A stretch of DNA of 46,835 bases, from the NCBI GenBank assembly GCA_017441205.1, contig JAFRYG010000120.1:1-46835 (forward strand), in the 5' to 3' direction. This stretch comes from Pseudomonadota bacterium (GTDB lineage: Bacteria > Myxococcota_A > Bradymonadia > UBA4248). A program made the position numbers and the translations under genes. Shown in pieces: positions 26,352-35,467 of the stretch (position 1 is its first letter; every line of letters begins with the position of its first letter). Under the pieces are notes generated by a model, which was not told where the DNA came from, made no database searches, and saw nothing but the letters and a program-made list of their open reading frames with translations.

Positions 26352-29300
26352 TTAATTGATGATATCGATATCGTTCTTACAGGATTCGATATGGATGATA
26401 TCGGTATTGTTATCCGAATTGCATTCGACCGTACTTGCGTATCCATTTTCATCCAGATTCGTCACCATGATGACATCTTTCCCGGCAAGCGCCTCAAAAT
26501 CTTCGGCCTTTACCTCACAACCGACCTGGCCGCATTCCCCGACGCCGAGGATTTCTTTGGTATAGGACGTACAGATGCGTTTGCTGCGATCATCGGGATT
26601 GCTTTCATCATAATAGAAGAAAGATGCCGGAAGCTGGGTCGAAACCGGCTTGGTTCCACGATTGCACAGCTTTCCGCTGATGACGTGGCGGCCATCACTC
26701 GTTTCGCCGCAAATGGCTCCCGCAATGAATCGTCCCGTAATATCCGGAACGGCACCTGATCCATACAGCCCCTGTCTGTTCAGACGGAAACTATTATACA
26801 ACGGCGCTTTCGTGGTTGTTTCATCGATGCACATATTGGGATGCTGTGCTGTCCAGTTTTGTGTCCACTGAGCCTTGGTCGGAGTTTTGCCATCGTCTTC
26901 GATATTAATGATGTTATAGGAATGCTGATTCCAGATATTGCGCGAAGATACCCATCGATCGAGGCGATCTTTATATATGACGAGATCATTGGAACCGACT
27001 TGTTTTGTATCCCGCGTCGTTCGGCATACTTTGTAATCACCCGTTTTCCAGCCATCCGGACGCGTTTTGTGATTCTTTACCATCCTGCGCGAACTGCTGT
27101 TTGTCGGATTCGTCATAAAGCCGACGGACGGATGAATTGGATCTGCGCATTTATACATTTTCAACACTTCAGATTCGCCGGGAAGGTATTGCGTATTGCA
27201 GTCATCGTCACTCGTACATGTACACAATCCAATGTCCTTATATCCGACATCTTTGTTACAGCCCTTGGATGTTGGGCAATCTTCATCATCCATGCACCAG
27301 ATGCCTTCGTGAATGGGATCGGTATTGCCGGAGGAATCTATTGTACAGTTAAAATCATCACGAGATCCCATCATAATCTCAGTGCTTCCGTCGTCATCGA
27401 CATCTGCAACGACCGGTGATTCCCATGCAGTGCCTGAAGCTCTCCGAACACTGAACAGCACTTTCCCCGTCTTCCCTTCGTAAACCCGCACAAAACACTC
27501 ATCGGCATAGACCGCTTCCGTCTGACCATCGCCGTCAAAATCGAATAAAGAAGATCCCGTTCTGCCGGATGTTTGATCCTGCGACCAGCGTTCCCATAAC
27601 ACATATTTATCGGCGCATTTTCCTTCTTCGTATTGCTTGCAGCGTGGATCATACACTCCAAAAAGCCCGCTGGAAGCTACACCAATTTCCGGAAGTCCAT
27701 CGCTATCGAAGTCACCGATCGTCAGGGGACCTCCAAGATTAAATCCACTTACACTCATCAGTGTCTGAACATCATACTTGTCTTTACCGTTATCAATAAG
27801 AGCTAACAACGTGAGTGAACTGCGTCCAGTCCTTACGATTTCCGGAAATCCGTCCAGTTTCTCAAAATCGAAAAGGTTTGGATCTGTCTTATCCGGGGTC
27901 CCGAAATCTGCGTATGCAGTAAATGAACCACTACCGGGCAATGTCGCAACCGTCAGCCACTTCTTACCGGCATCATCCCAACGCAAAACATTCGAATCTG
28001 ATATTAACGTCGGATGACCATCAAAATACCCCATGGCTTCGGTATATTCCGTACTGGAGGTTGTGTTTCCGCCGATACGCTTACCGTTTTGACCGTTATA
28101 CACCGCTGTTATATCGATCACCTCGGGCAGCGTATCGCCGTTTACGTCAAAAACGGTAGGCATTCGTGATAAAGAAGCATTCCACATTTTCTCATGCTTT
28201 TGTGTTTCCTTATTCCATTTATAAGCGCCGGTATTGGTAACAATCTCCATAAGTCCATCAGTGTCACCATCCAAATCCGCTATAGACGGATACCAGCCAC
28301 TCACCCCTGTAATAGTTTCCAGGGTTTCACAGGTTTCCGGATGAATGATATGAAGGCCGGTCTTTCCACCCATAGATACAAATGCGACCACAGTATTCAG
28401 ACCAGCTTTATTGCCGATTTTGCCGACGACGGCCGTACTTGCCTGAACATCACCACCGCTCCATCGACACTGTACGCGAGCCTCAAAAACGCCGGCTTTG
28501 GTCTTGTACCGGCAGGTTTCGTCATGCGTCATAGTTTCATCGTAGGGGATGCAATAACCTTTTAGACCACATTGCTCGCTCTGGCAACAAAACGAGTCTT
28601 TTTCCTTACAATCATTTGTCGTCTCGCAGGTATCGCCAAAGGGGGTGCATTTGCCCTTTACACATGCGAGTCCTGGCGCACAATGGTCATGCTGAACGGA
28701 ATCATCACAATTGCCGTCTTCTTCAATTTCATGAATACATACGGCATCGCGACAGGTGAGGCCTTCTTTGCAGAGTTTATAGGACTGATTGCATGCACTG
28801 CCTTTATCGAGATCTTTTTCATATTTTCTGCAATAGCCATCAATGCAGCTCAATTCCGTTTCACAAATCAAATAGTCATTTTCTGAGCATTTGTCGCCTT
28901 CAGCCCCGATTTTTGAACAAGTACCATAGGCGCAATCGAGCCCTTCTTCACAAACATCCTGATTGCCTTCGCAATCTTCACCGATAGAATGGATAGTTCC
29001 GCAAAGACCAATTGCAAGGCATGTTTTGTGGTTTTCTTCAGTACAATCATCATCCGAGCTGCATTTATTATCGGCTTTTTCGTACTCTTCTTCGGTCATG
29101 CATTTACCGAGATAGCACCCCAGGTTTTCGGGACAAACAGCAGACTTGTCACCCGAGACACAATCGTCGCCGGCTTGAAGTCGCTCCGCTTCAATGCATT
29201 TGCCCTGAACGCAGATTAAATCTCCGTCACAATCATCATCTCCGGAACAGCTGCCTTCAGGCATTGGGTCCTGATCTGTCGTACTGCTGCAAATTCCGTC

Positions 29301-29528
29301 CTTGCATTTAAGCTTATCTTTGCAAATATGTTCTTCGTCACAGGAATCGCCTTTTTTTACAAGTTTGGCGCATTTCCCGCTGTCCAGGCATTTTCCGGAG
29401 TCACAATCATCATTTTGCGAGCATTCAGAATTGTTTGATCCTTCCTGTGTGTTGCTGCCGCCCGAATTATCACTGCAGCCGCAAATTATCAGACAACCGA
29501 TCAAGGACAATAGACGTTGTAACTTCAT
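26352..29528 (-). CDS. Cys-rich FG-GAP repeat lipoprotein B
   Basis: This 1058-residue paralogue of the protein at 12381-15551 has the same layout: lipobox IICGC followed by SDN, Cys-rich modules to about residue 350, FG-GAP calcium loops (DLDGDTDG, DVNGDTLPEV, DFDSDGLPEI, DFDGDGQTEA, DVDDDGSTEI), then the Cys-rich C-terminal part. The propeller and N-terminus differ moderately, but the last 170 residues differ at only a handful of positions. On DNA I count four mismatches over 217 bases against 15174-15390. GGAG precedes the ATG. It is in inverted orientation to its twin. The function is presumably surface binding; the ligand is unknown. Confidence 0.92.
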   Translation of the reverse strand: MKLQRLLSLIGCLIICGCSDNSGGSNTQEGSNNSECSQNDDCDSGKCLDSGKCAKLVKKGDSCDEEHICKDKLKCKDGICSSTTDQDPMPEGSCSGDDDCDGDLICVQGKCIEAERLQAGDDCVSGDKSAVCPENLGCYLGKCMTEEEYEKADNKCSSDDDCTEENHKTCLAIGLCGTIHSIGEDCEGNQDVCEEGLDCAYGTCSKIGAEGDKCSENDYLICETELSCIDGYCRKYEKDLDKGSACNQSYKLCKEGLTCRDAVCIHEIEEDGNCDDSVQHDHCAPGLACVKGKCTPFGDTCETTNDCKEKDSFCCQSEQCGLKGYCIPYDETMTHDETCRYKTKAGVFEARVQCRWSGGDVQASTAVVGKIGNKAGLNTVVAFVSMGGKTGLHIIHPETCETLETITGVSGWYPSIADLDGDTDGLMEIVTNTGAYKWNKETQKHEKMWNASLSRMPTVFDVNGDTLPEVIDITAVYNGQNGKRIGGNTTSSTEYTEAMGYFDGHPTLISDSNVLRWDDAGKKWLTVATLPGSGSFTAYADFGTPDKTDPNLFDFEKLDGFPEIVRTGRSSLTLLALIDNGKDKYDVQTLMSVSGFNLGGPLTIGDFDSDGLPEIGVASSGLFGVYDPRCKQYEEGKCADKYVLWERWSQDQTSGRTGSSLFDFDGDGQTEAVYADECFVRVYEGKTGKVLFSVRRASGTAWESPVVADVDDDGSTEIMMGSRDDFNCTIDSSGNTDPIHEGIWCMDDEDCPTSKGCNKDVGYKDIGLCTCTSDDDCNTQYLPGESEVLKMYKCADPIHPSVGFMTNPTNSSSRRMVKNHKTRPDGWKTGDYKVCRTTRDTKQVGSNDLVIYKDRLDRWVSSRNIWNQHSYNIINIEDDGKTPTKAQWTQNWTAQHPNMCIDETTTKAPLYNSFRLNRQGLYGSGAVPDITGRFIAGAICGETSDGRHVISGKLCNRGTKPVSTQLPASFFYYDESNPDDRSKRICTSYTKEILGVGECGQVGCEVKAEDFEALAGKDVIMVTNLDENGYASTVECNSDNNTDIIHIESCKNDIDIIN

Positions 29529-29605
29529 ATTTTCTCCAAATGCATAAAAACTGAATCAGGGTACAGACGTTTCGTGGAACGTGTCCGGCGCCAATTTCCT
29601 AACCT

Positions 29606-30547
29606 CTAACAACTTCGCAGAGTGTGTCCGGTCGGACGATATCCGTTGAAGAAGCTTTCGGCATCCATTCTTTTTTTGCCTTCGAGCTGTAGGGACCGAA
29701 TGGCCAGAATACCGGATTTGCAGGCAATTTTGAGGGATTTGGTCTGGGGATCGAGATCCATAATGTATCCGGGGGCGAATGAACCCGATTCATCCATGGC
29801 ATAAGCTTCGTGAATGACGAGGCGTTTTCCCTCATAGAATGTATATGCATTGGGCCAACCCGAAAGTCCTCGAATTCTGCAGGCCAGTGCATGTGCATCC
29901 TGATTGAAATCGATGAGTCCCATGGATTTATCGAGCATCGGCGCCATCGTGGGTTCGCCGCTTTGTGCGGTGGGTTCGATCTTGCCGGCTGCAATGTCAA
30001 AGATATGATCCATCAGGATTTGGGCAGATACGACCGAGAGTTTGTCAAACAGGGTAGTCGGCGTTTCTTCGGGGTCGATATCGACGATTCTGCGGGCATA
30101 GACGGGACCTGTATCCATGCCGGCATCCATTTTCATCAGACAGACACCGGTTTGTTTTTCACCATTCAGAATTGCCCATTGAACCGGTGCTGCGCCCCGG
30201 TATTTGGGAAGCAGGGATGCGTGAAGATTGAGAGGCGCGATGCGCGGAATATCCAGGAATGACTGGCGCAGAATCTTGCCGTAGGCAATCGTGATGAAGA
30301 AATCCGGCGCGATGCCCGTCAGAATATCGTACATTTCCTGGGTTTTGAGCTTTTCGGGCTGATAGCAGGGAATGTTGTGTTCGAGAGCGCAGATTTTGAC
30401 AGCGGGCGGCGTCATTTGCTTGCCCCGGCCTGCTGGTTTGTCGGGCTGCGTCACAACTGCACATACCTCGATTTCGGGATGCTGAATCAGGGCTTCGAGG
30501 GTAGGAACGGCAAAGGCCGGAGAACCCATAAATACGATTTTGAGCAT
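29606..30547 (-). CDS. fmt: Fmt, methionyl-tRNA formyltransferase
   Basis: This 313-residue enzyme formylates initiator Met-tRNA using 10-formyl-THF. The N-terminal formyltransferase domain has VFMGSPAFAVPTLEAL, the catalytic LNLHASLLPKYRGAAP loop (Asn, His) and the Asp in MDAGMDTGPV. A C-terminal OB-like domain runs from about residue 205. The length is normal. No def gene is adjacent. The stop codon lies within a short heptad-like stretch (TAACCTCTAACAAC, 29600-29613). Confidence 0.96.
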   Translation of the reverse strand: MLKIVFMGSPAFAVPTLEALIQHPEIEVCAVVTQPDKPAGRGKQMTPPAVKICALEHNIPCYQPEKLKTQEMYDILTGIAPDFFITIAYGKILRQSFLDIPRIAPLNLHASLLPKYRGAAPVQWAILNGEKQTGVCLMKMDAGMDTGPVYARRIVDIDPEETPTTLFDKLSVVSAQILMDHIFDIAAGKIEPTAQSGEPTMAPMLDKSMGLIDFNQDAHALACRIRGLSGWPNAYTFYEGKRLVIHEAYAMDESGSFAPGYIMDLDPQTKSLKIACKSGILAIRSLQLEGKKRMDAESFFNGYRPTGHTLRSC

Positions 30548-30668
30548 GGTATCAATCCTGTCGAAATAAAAGCTCTGTTATACGTGTGTGGACAGTTTGT
30601 CCGCGAATAATTGCAATTCTGGGCCTGGAAACCTAGTGTTTTGATTCATGGATGTATTCCCAGAGAAC

Positions 30669-30726
30669 AAAGCTCAGAGCTTTGAAAGGGAACATCGCAT
30701 ATCCACTGTGGTTAAACATAGCCAAA
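30669..30726. repeat. Dispersed GGTTAAACA element, copy 2
   Basis: AAAGCTCAGAGC (30669-30680), GGGAACATCGCATATCCAC and GGTTAAACATAGCCAAA follow in the same order as in copy 1 at 25819. The spacing between the first and second block is shorter than in copy 1. Confidence 0.65.
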
Positions 30727-30757
30727 TAAAATAGGCTCACCCCGGGGTATAACGAGG

Positions 30758-30789
30758 TTAGCTTATGCTTATAGCCTATAGCTTATAGA
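30758..30789. repeat. Heptanucleotide run CTTATAG
   Basis: GCTTATG, CTTATAG, CCTATAG and CTTATAG follow in steps of seven. It is a member of the dispersed heptad set with a different unit. Confidence 0.65.
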
Positions 30790-30922
30790 GAAAAAAGCAT
30801 GGACTTGAGTGCTGGCTTTTTTTGCAGGTCAGTCATTACCTCTTTAAGTCAGGAGCTGCAAGCGATGGCTTCGGGGCAAGATCTATGACTACGCATATGG
30901 GAAATTGCTCCCCCAAAAAGAA

Positions 30923-30955
30923 GCCGCCGCGTATTGCTTCAGCAATAGCGGCGGC
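30923..30955. repeat. GC-rich palindrome, TATTGC variant
   Basis: GCCGCCGC-G-TATTGC-TTCA-GCAATA-GCGGCGGC is a near-perfect hairpin with one bulge. It has the layout of the TATTGGC family but one G less in each arm. Confidence 0.7.
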
Positions 30956-31089
30956 AAGGCGAGTCGTAGAGGCGCAGCCTCAAGACGAGCAATCAAAAGA
31001 AGAAAAAAGGAGGCGAATTTTTCGTAAGTTCTTTTTGGATGGTTTGGCTATGAAAAAATCATGATCACGTTTAAAATCATGATCAAACT

Positions 31090-32673
31090 TTATGGTTTGG
31101 GAACGATACTCATGATGCTCTTGATATCATTGTCTGAGAATCTGAATCCGAGGCCGACAAAGTAATCGAAGATTTTGGTGTTGATGGGGTCATCAAAGCC
31201 GGCAGAGATGTAGAACGTTTTGGCCCAGGTCCAGCTTTCGGGCATGAAAAGCGAAAGATAGAGCAGGGTAGTTCCGCGCAGACGCGGGTATTCGTTGTCG
31301 TTGAAGGCGAAGAGATCGAAGTTGAATCGCCAGTTGTCATCGAAAAGAATGACGTCGCCGCCGAGGCCGCCGGTATTTTCGATGATGCCGAATCGTCCGG
31401 AGAACCATTTCCATCGCACGCCGTACTGGAGATTGAATTTGACGCTGTCGTTGTTCGTCGTGATGGTTTCGTGGACCGGTCCGGTTGCGGATGAATCCGT
31501 CAGGACGGTTTTGGTGCTCGTCGTGCCATGAGGATCCATGACGAGTCCGAGAGCGTAGTATTTATCGGGGGATGGGATGAGCTTAACGCCGAAATCGACT
31601 TTGAAAGCGTTCGTATTGACGAGATAGTCGCCGCGCAGGGAGATGTCGACATCGAGCGTGGAGATGGGTTTGAGCAGACTGTTTGCACCGTCGACGGTTT
31701 CGGTACCGGATTTAATGAGTGTTCGTGTTTCGGAGAGCAAAGCCTGGGCTTCATTGGCGATAGCATCGTCTTTGAGCAATTTTCCGACGGTACCTTCGCC
31801 ATTTTCGACATTTTGCGCGATGGTTTCGATGTGTGACAGGGTTTGATCGAGCTTGTCGATGGAAGCTCTGAGCTGTTCGATGCCTCCCTGAGTGGAGTCG
31901 AGGGTGTCGCCGACGCCGTTTTTTACGACGCGCATGGTGTCCTTGAGTTCGGCGAGTACGCCGTTGAGTTCGTTGACGAGACGGGGAATTTCCTTGTTTC
32001 CTGTTTCGGAAATGTTGGCGGCATTTTCGGTGATGACTTCGACGTAGGAGATGATGGCGGCGATTTTTTCTGCATTGTCTTCGGTGATGCCTTTGACATT
32101 TTTCATGGTATCATTGAGATCCGTCAGGAGATCCGAAAGCTTTTGCTCGCCTTCCTTTCCGCCGAGGACATTGGAGAGATTCTCGGTAACGACCGAGACA
32201 TCCTTCATGATTTTGCCGGCATCATTGAGCAGTGCTTCGGCCCCGCCGGCCTGAATGACATTGGGAATGCTGTCGCCGGATTTGAGCTGTTTTCCTTCGA
32301 TTCCCGGCGTCAGTTCGAGGTGATAGTCGCCCAGAATTCCGGAAAGTTTTTTGGAGACGGTAGCGCCATTGCGGTAGAAATCATCGTCTTCCTTAATGCC
32401 TTCATAAAGCTCAATATCCTCGCGTACTTTGAGCGTAACGAGAGCTCTTTGACCATCGAGTTTGATGGATGTGACTTCGCCGACCTGGATACCTGCGACC
32501 TGTACTTTTGAGCGCACGGCCAATCCTGTTGCGTCGTCAAAATAGGCATGCAGTTCGACAATGCCATTATCCTGCCCCCAGTTGGCCGAAAATCGAATAA
32601 TCATGACGATTAGAACGATAATGCCAACAATAATGACAAATCCAACTTTGAAGGGCGTTGAAAACTTTGACAT
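31090..32673 (-). CDS. MCE-domain protein with C-terminal barrel-like domain
   Basis: This 527-residue protein has one N-terminal membrane helix (about 9-29), an MCE domain (about 37-115, DATGLAVRSKVQVAGIQVGEVTS), a long helical region (about 135-335) with regular polar repeats, and a C-terminal domain of about 190 residues rich in aromatic strands (for example YYALGLVMDPHG, LLYLSLFMPESW) ending SIVPKP. The last part looks like a small outer-membrane or membrane-facing beta domain, as seen in long MlaD-like proteins of delta-proteobacterial lineages. It could bridge both membranes. It starts ten bases after the MlaE-like gene. No ATPase gene is in this locus. Confidence 0.88.
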   Translation of the reverse strand: MSKFSTPFKVGFVIIVGIIVLIVMIIRFSANWGQDNGIVELHAYFDDATGLAVRSKVQVAGIQVGEVTSIKLDGQRALVTLKVREDIELYEGIKEDDDFYRNGATVSKKLSGILGDYHLELTPGIEGKQLKSGDSIPNVIQAGGAEALLNDAGKIMKDVSVVTENLSNVLGGKEGEQKLSDLLTDLNDTMKNVKGITEDNAEKIAAIISYVEVITENAANISETGNKEIPRLVNELNGVLAELKDTMRVVKNGVGDTLDSTQGGIEQLRASIDKLDQTLSHIETIAQNVENGEGTVGKLLKDDAIANEAQALLSETRTLIKSGTETVDGANSLLKPISTLDVDISLRGDYLVNTNAFKVDFGVKLIPSPDKYYALGLVMDPHGTTSTKTVLTDSSATGPVHETITTNNDSVKFNLQYGVRWKWFSGRFGIIENTGGLGGDVILFDDNWRFNFDLFAFNDNEYPRLRGTTLLYLSLFMPESWTWAKTFYISAGFDDPINTKIFDYFVGLGFRFSDNDIKSIMSIVPKP

Positions 32674-32683
32674 ACGGAGACTG

Positions 32684-33502
32684 TTACCAAATGATCATGG
32701 TCAGAAAATAATCGAGAATCAAAACTGTCACAGAGGCATAAACGACGGCATCCGTTGTGGCTTCACCGACCCCCTTTGCGCCGCCGGACGCATAAAATCC
32801 CTTGTAGCATCCTATAAAACTGACAATAAGTCCAAAAATGGCAGCTTTGATGAGTCCGCCAAAAATATCGAAAGGAATGAGCATCGTATCGATCATGGCA
32901 TCAAATGAGCCAAAATCGACGCCCGAAAAGCCGACGCCGACGACGTACGATGCCACAATACCGACGAAATCGAATACTGCGCAGAGTATCGGCATCATAA
33001 TGACTGTAGCCCATACCCTCGGAACGATCAAATACTGAACCGGATCGACGGCCATTGTTTTCATGGCATCGATTTGTTCAGTCACCCTCATGGTGCCCAA
33101 AACCGTTGCCATTCCTGACGATGCTCTCCCGGCGACCATAATTGCCGCCAGTACGGGACTCATTTCACGGCATAAGGCAAGCGCAACCGTCGAGCCTGTA
33201 AGGGCCTGGGCTCCGAACATACCAAATGCATAGGCACATTGGTATGCGAGAATTGCACCCGCAAAAAAGCCCGTCAGAATGATGATAAAAAGTGACCCCC
33301 ATCCCACAAATTCCATCGAAATCAGTAACTGTCTGAAACGATATGGGGGACGAAACGTGGCGAGTATCATTTGATAGAAGAGCAGGATAAAGTTCCCGAA
33401 AGATTCCGTGAACCGAACAAATGTCTCACCCAAATGCTCAACAATCTGGACAATGCCTGATTTATTTTGTGGATTTTCCTGCAAGCTGACTAACTCTGTC
33501 AC
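32684..33502 (-). CDS. MlaE-like lipid transport permease
   Basis: This 272-residue inner-membrane permease has the MlaE core (REMSPVLAAIMVAGRASSGMAT) and five to six helices, without the STAS domain present in the paralogue at 7624. The start is GTG at 33502: an in-frame TAA six codons upstream leaves no earlier ATG. It heads a two-gene run with the MCE protein downstream. A partner ATPase must come from elsewhere, possibly the MlaF-like protein at 6823. Confidence 0.9.
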   Translation of the reverse strand: MTELVSLQENPQNKSGIVQIVEHLGETFVRFTESFGNFILLFYQMILATFRPPYRFRQLLISMEFVGWGSLFIIILTGFFAGAILAYQCAYAFGMFGAQALTGSTVALALCREMSPVLAAIMVAGRASSGMATVLGTMRVTEQIDAMKTMAVDPVQYLIVPRVWATVIMMPILCAVFDFVGIVASYVVGVGFSGVDFGSFDAMIDTMLIPFDIFGGLIKAAIFGLIVSFIGCYKGFYASGGAKGVGEATTDAVVYASVTVLILDYFLTMIIW

Positions 33503-33661
33503 AAATGATATCCCAAATTAAACACATCCCCGTGCGTTTTGAAGCACGAGCGCGTTCTTCGTAATATAGCAGGGTTTTTTGTTTGGGAAATGTTCAAATC
33601 TTCGAAAGCAGTGAGTTATTGTGTTTTTTTGATGTGCCATAGTGGTGCAACATGTGATAAG

Positions 33662-33667
33662 TATAAT
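33662..33667 (+). promoter_or_regulatory. Possible -10 box TATAAT
   Basis: A consensus TATAAT stands 72 bases before the ATG of the nonapeptide-repeat gene. No good -35 hexamer is seen at the right distance, so the call is tentative. Confidence 0.35.
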
Positions 33668-33738
33668 ATGTTTGCCCTTATTTAGGGGTATCAGGAATGC
33701 ATCCTGATGATAGCCATACGAGTGTAAAGGAAAGCAAC

Positions 33739-35397
33739 ATGAAGCATGAGGCAAAGTTTTCGGTCATACTGCCTGCGGATAATTTTACCAGTGCACAGAT
33801 CGAGACATTCGAACAGACGGCAATTCGTTATAAACTGCCCGTAACTTTGCCTGTGCACGCGGATTCGAAGGGAAATCTGGTAATTTCTTCGGATTTGTCA
33901 TTGCGAGAGGCCCAAATGCTTCGTCGCCAGGTTGCAGGTCTTGGATTTCCGGCAGATGTCATCAGCAGTGTGAATGAGTTATATGATTCGAACAACACAA
34001 ATCCTGATACGCTCGTCGTCAATTTGGCAGGAGTTTCAGGCAATAATTCGGGCAATACAGTTGGTGATATGACTTCAGATGCCTGGGCCAGCCTCGAGTT
34101 ACCGTCCTCGATGGATCTTGGCCTTTCGGATGGAGCTGAGATCAGCAAAGAAGCGCATTGGAGCGGGGAAAACTGGTTGAATCCTGAAGATTCAAATCCC
34201 AATCCAGCAGAGAGAACTCTAAGTCTGAATGCTCATGAACTTCTGAAGGTTGCTCAGGAAAGTGCCAAAGAAGCTGCGCTCAGTGGTTTTGCTTCTTCCA
34301 AAATGAAGAACCCGCCATCCCAGAATCCGAATTTCAATTCTGTATCCCAGAATCCGAATTTCAATTCTGTATCCCAGAATCCGAATTTCAATTCAGCCTC
34401 CCAGGGTTCAAAGTTCCCCACGCCGGCTCAAAATTCGAAGTTCAACTCTGCATCCCAGGGTTCAAAATTCCCCTCGCCGGCTCAGAATCCGAATTTTAAT
34501 TCAGCATCCCAGAATTCGAAGTTCAATTCAGCCTCCCAGAACTCGAAGTTCAATTCAGCCTCCCAGAATTCGAAGTTCAATTCAGCCTCCCAGAATTCGA
34601 AGTTCAATTCAGCCTCCCAGAACTCGAAGTTCAATTCAGCATCTCAGAATCCGAAGTTCAATTCAGCATCTCAGAATCCGAAGTTCAATTCAGCATCTCA
34701 GAATCCGAAGTTCAATTCAGCATCTCAGAATCCGAAGTTTGGTGCAGTTTCTCCGACTAAACCAGAGAATAAGCTGCCGCCTGTCAGTGATACGCTGCAT
34801 GAGCCTGATTCGAATTCAATTTCGCAGAATGCAGCATTTAGTGCTGCAGCTCAAATGGCGAAAAATGCAGGAACAGCAGGGGGGCAAACCATGGGGTCAA
34901 AGGAAATGCCGGAAGGTGATTCCAATCCCCATGAAGTTCAGACCTGCGTCGTCAATGCCAATGAGCTTCTGGAATCCATTCATTCCAGCGAGGATGAAGA
35001 TGAGGACCAGGGAGACAAGACGCTCGATCAGAATGTCATAGAAACACGGGAAATGAGATCTGTCCCGGATCCTCTTTTGATCAAGAAAAACATACCGGAA
35101 CCTGCATCCCCGAGAGTGTCTCCAGCCGCTCCATCAAGCGTGTCACAAACCAGTCAGGCTCAGGCATTTGTTCCTCAAACGGAAAATAAACCTCTTCCTG
35201 TTCCGGAACAGAAGAATGACATGGTACAGGCACAAATTACAGAGCCGGTAGAAGAAGAGAGCAGTGAGAAATCTTCGGCATTGCGGAAGATATCGATCGC
35301 AGCCCTGGTCGTTATTCTTCTGCTTCTGGTTCTGACATGTATAGACATTTGGGTTAATCCGATCGGATTCCTGGAATCATTGACTGCAGCATTTTAA
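33739..35397 (+). CDS. Nonapeptide-repeat protein with C-terminal membrane helix
   Basis: This 552-residue protein starts with a compact domain (about 1-90, with KFSVILPADNFTSAQIE and SLREAQMLRRQVAGLGF) that is seemingly a small alpha/beta sensor-like fold. Residues 195-338 are 16 units of nine residues of the type QNSKFNSAS. A Pro/Ser/Glu-rich linker follows, then one helix (IAALVVILLLLVLTCIDIWV, about 518-538) near the C-terminus. With no signal peptide, the repeat is predicted to be cytoplasmic. I do not recognise the family. AAGGAA precedes the ATG; the frame 14 codons longer is less likely. The zinc-ribbon gene follows after 70 bases on the same strand. Confidence 0.85.
   Translation: MKHEAKFSVILPADNFTSAQIETFEQTAIRYKLPVTLPVHADSKGNLVISSDLSLREAQMLRRQVAGLGFPADVISSVNELYDSNNTNPDTLVVNLAGVSGNNSGNTVGDMTSDAWASLELPSSMDLGLSDGAEISKEAHWSGENWLNPEDSNPNPAERTLSLNAHELLKVAQESAKEAALSGFASSKMKNPPSQNPNFNSVSQNPNFNSVSQNPNFNSASQGSKFPTPAQNSKFNSASQGSKFPSPAQNPNFNSASQNSKFNSASQNSKFNSASQNSKFNSASQNSKFNSASQNSKFNSASQNPKFNSASQNPKFNSASQNPKFNSASQNPKFGAVSPTKPENKLPPVSDTLHEPDSNSISQNAAFSAAAQMAKNAGTAGGQTMGSKEMPEGDSNPHEVQTCVVNANELLESIHSSEDEDEDQGDKTLDQNVIETREMRSVPDPLLIKKNIPEPASPRVSPAAPSSVSQTSQAQAFVPQTENKPLPVPEQKNDMVQAQITEPVEEESSEKSSALRKISIAALVVILLLLVLTCIDIWVNPIGFLESLTAAF
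34321..34752 (+). repeat. 16 tandem 27-base units in frame
   Basis: Exactly 16 in-frame units of 27 bases encode Q-N-x-x-F-N-S-x-S. The later nine differ only at a few bases (AATTCG/AACTCG/AATCCG and GCCTCC/GCATCT), so they arose by recent duplication. The unit number is likely to vary between strains. Confidence 0.95.
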
Positions 35398-35467
35398 AGA
35401 TGTTTGTGTACCAATTATTCTTACTGCAATGACGAACTAACGTTTTTTCAACAGGAGATATCGGGGT

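Larger units (their letters stand above)
30548..31089. other. Non-coding gap rich in repeats
   Basis: No credible gene is seen in these 540 bases. It holds copy 2 of the GGTTAAACA element (30669-30726), a heptad run (30758-30789), a GC-rich palindrome (30923-30955), and twice AATCATGATCA (near 31056 and 31074). An 80-codon plus-strand frame at 30822-31064 crosses the palindrome and looks spurious. Confidence 0.65.

Noticed and set aside
30822-31064. 80-codon frame on the plus strand
   Set aside because: It crosses the GC-rich palindrome at 30923 and has no ribosome binding site or recognisable protein features.
34321-34752. CRISPR-like look of regular 27-base repeats
   Set aside because: There are no spacers; units are contiguous and encode an in-frame nonapeptide inside a long gene.
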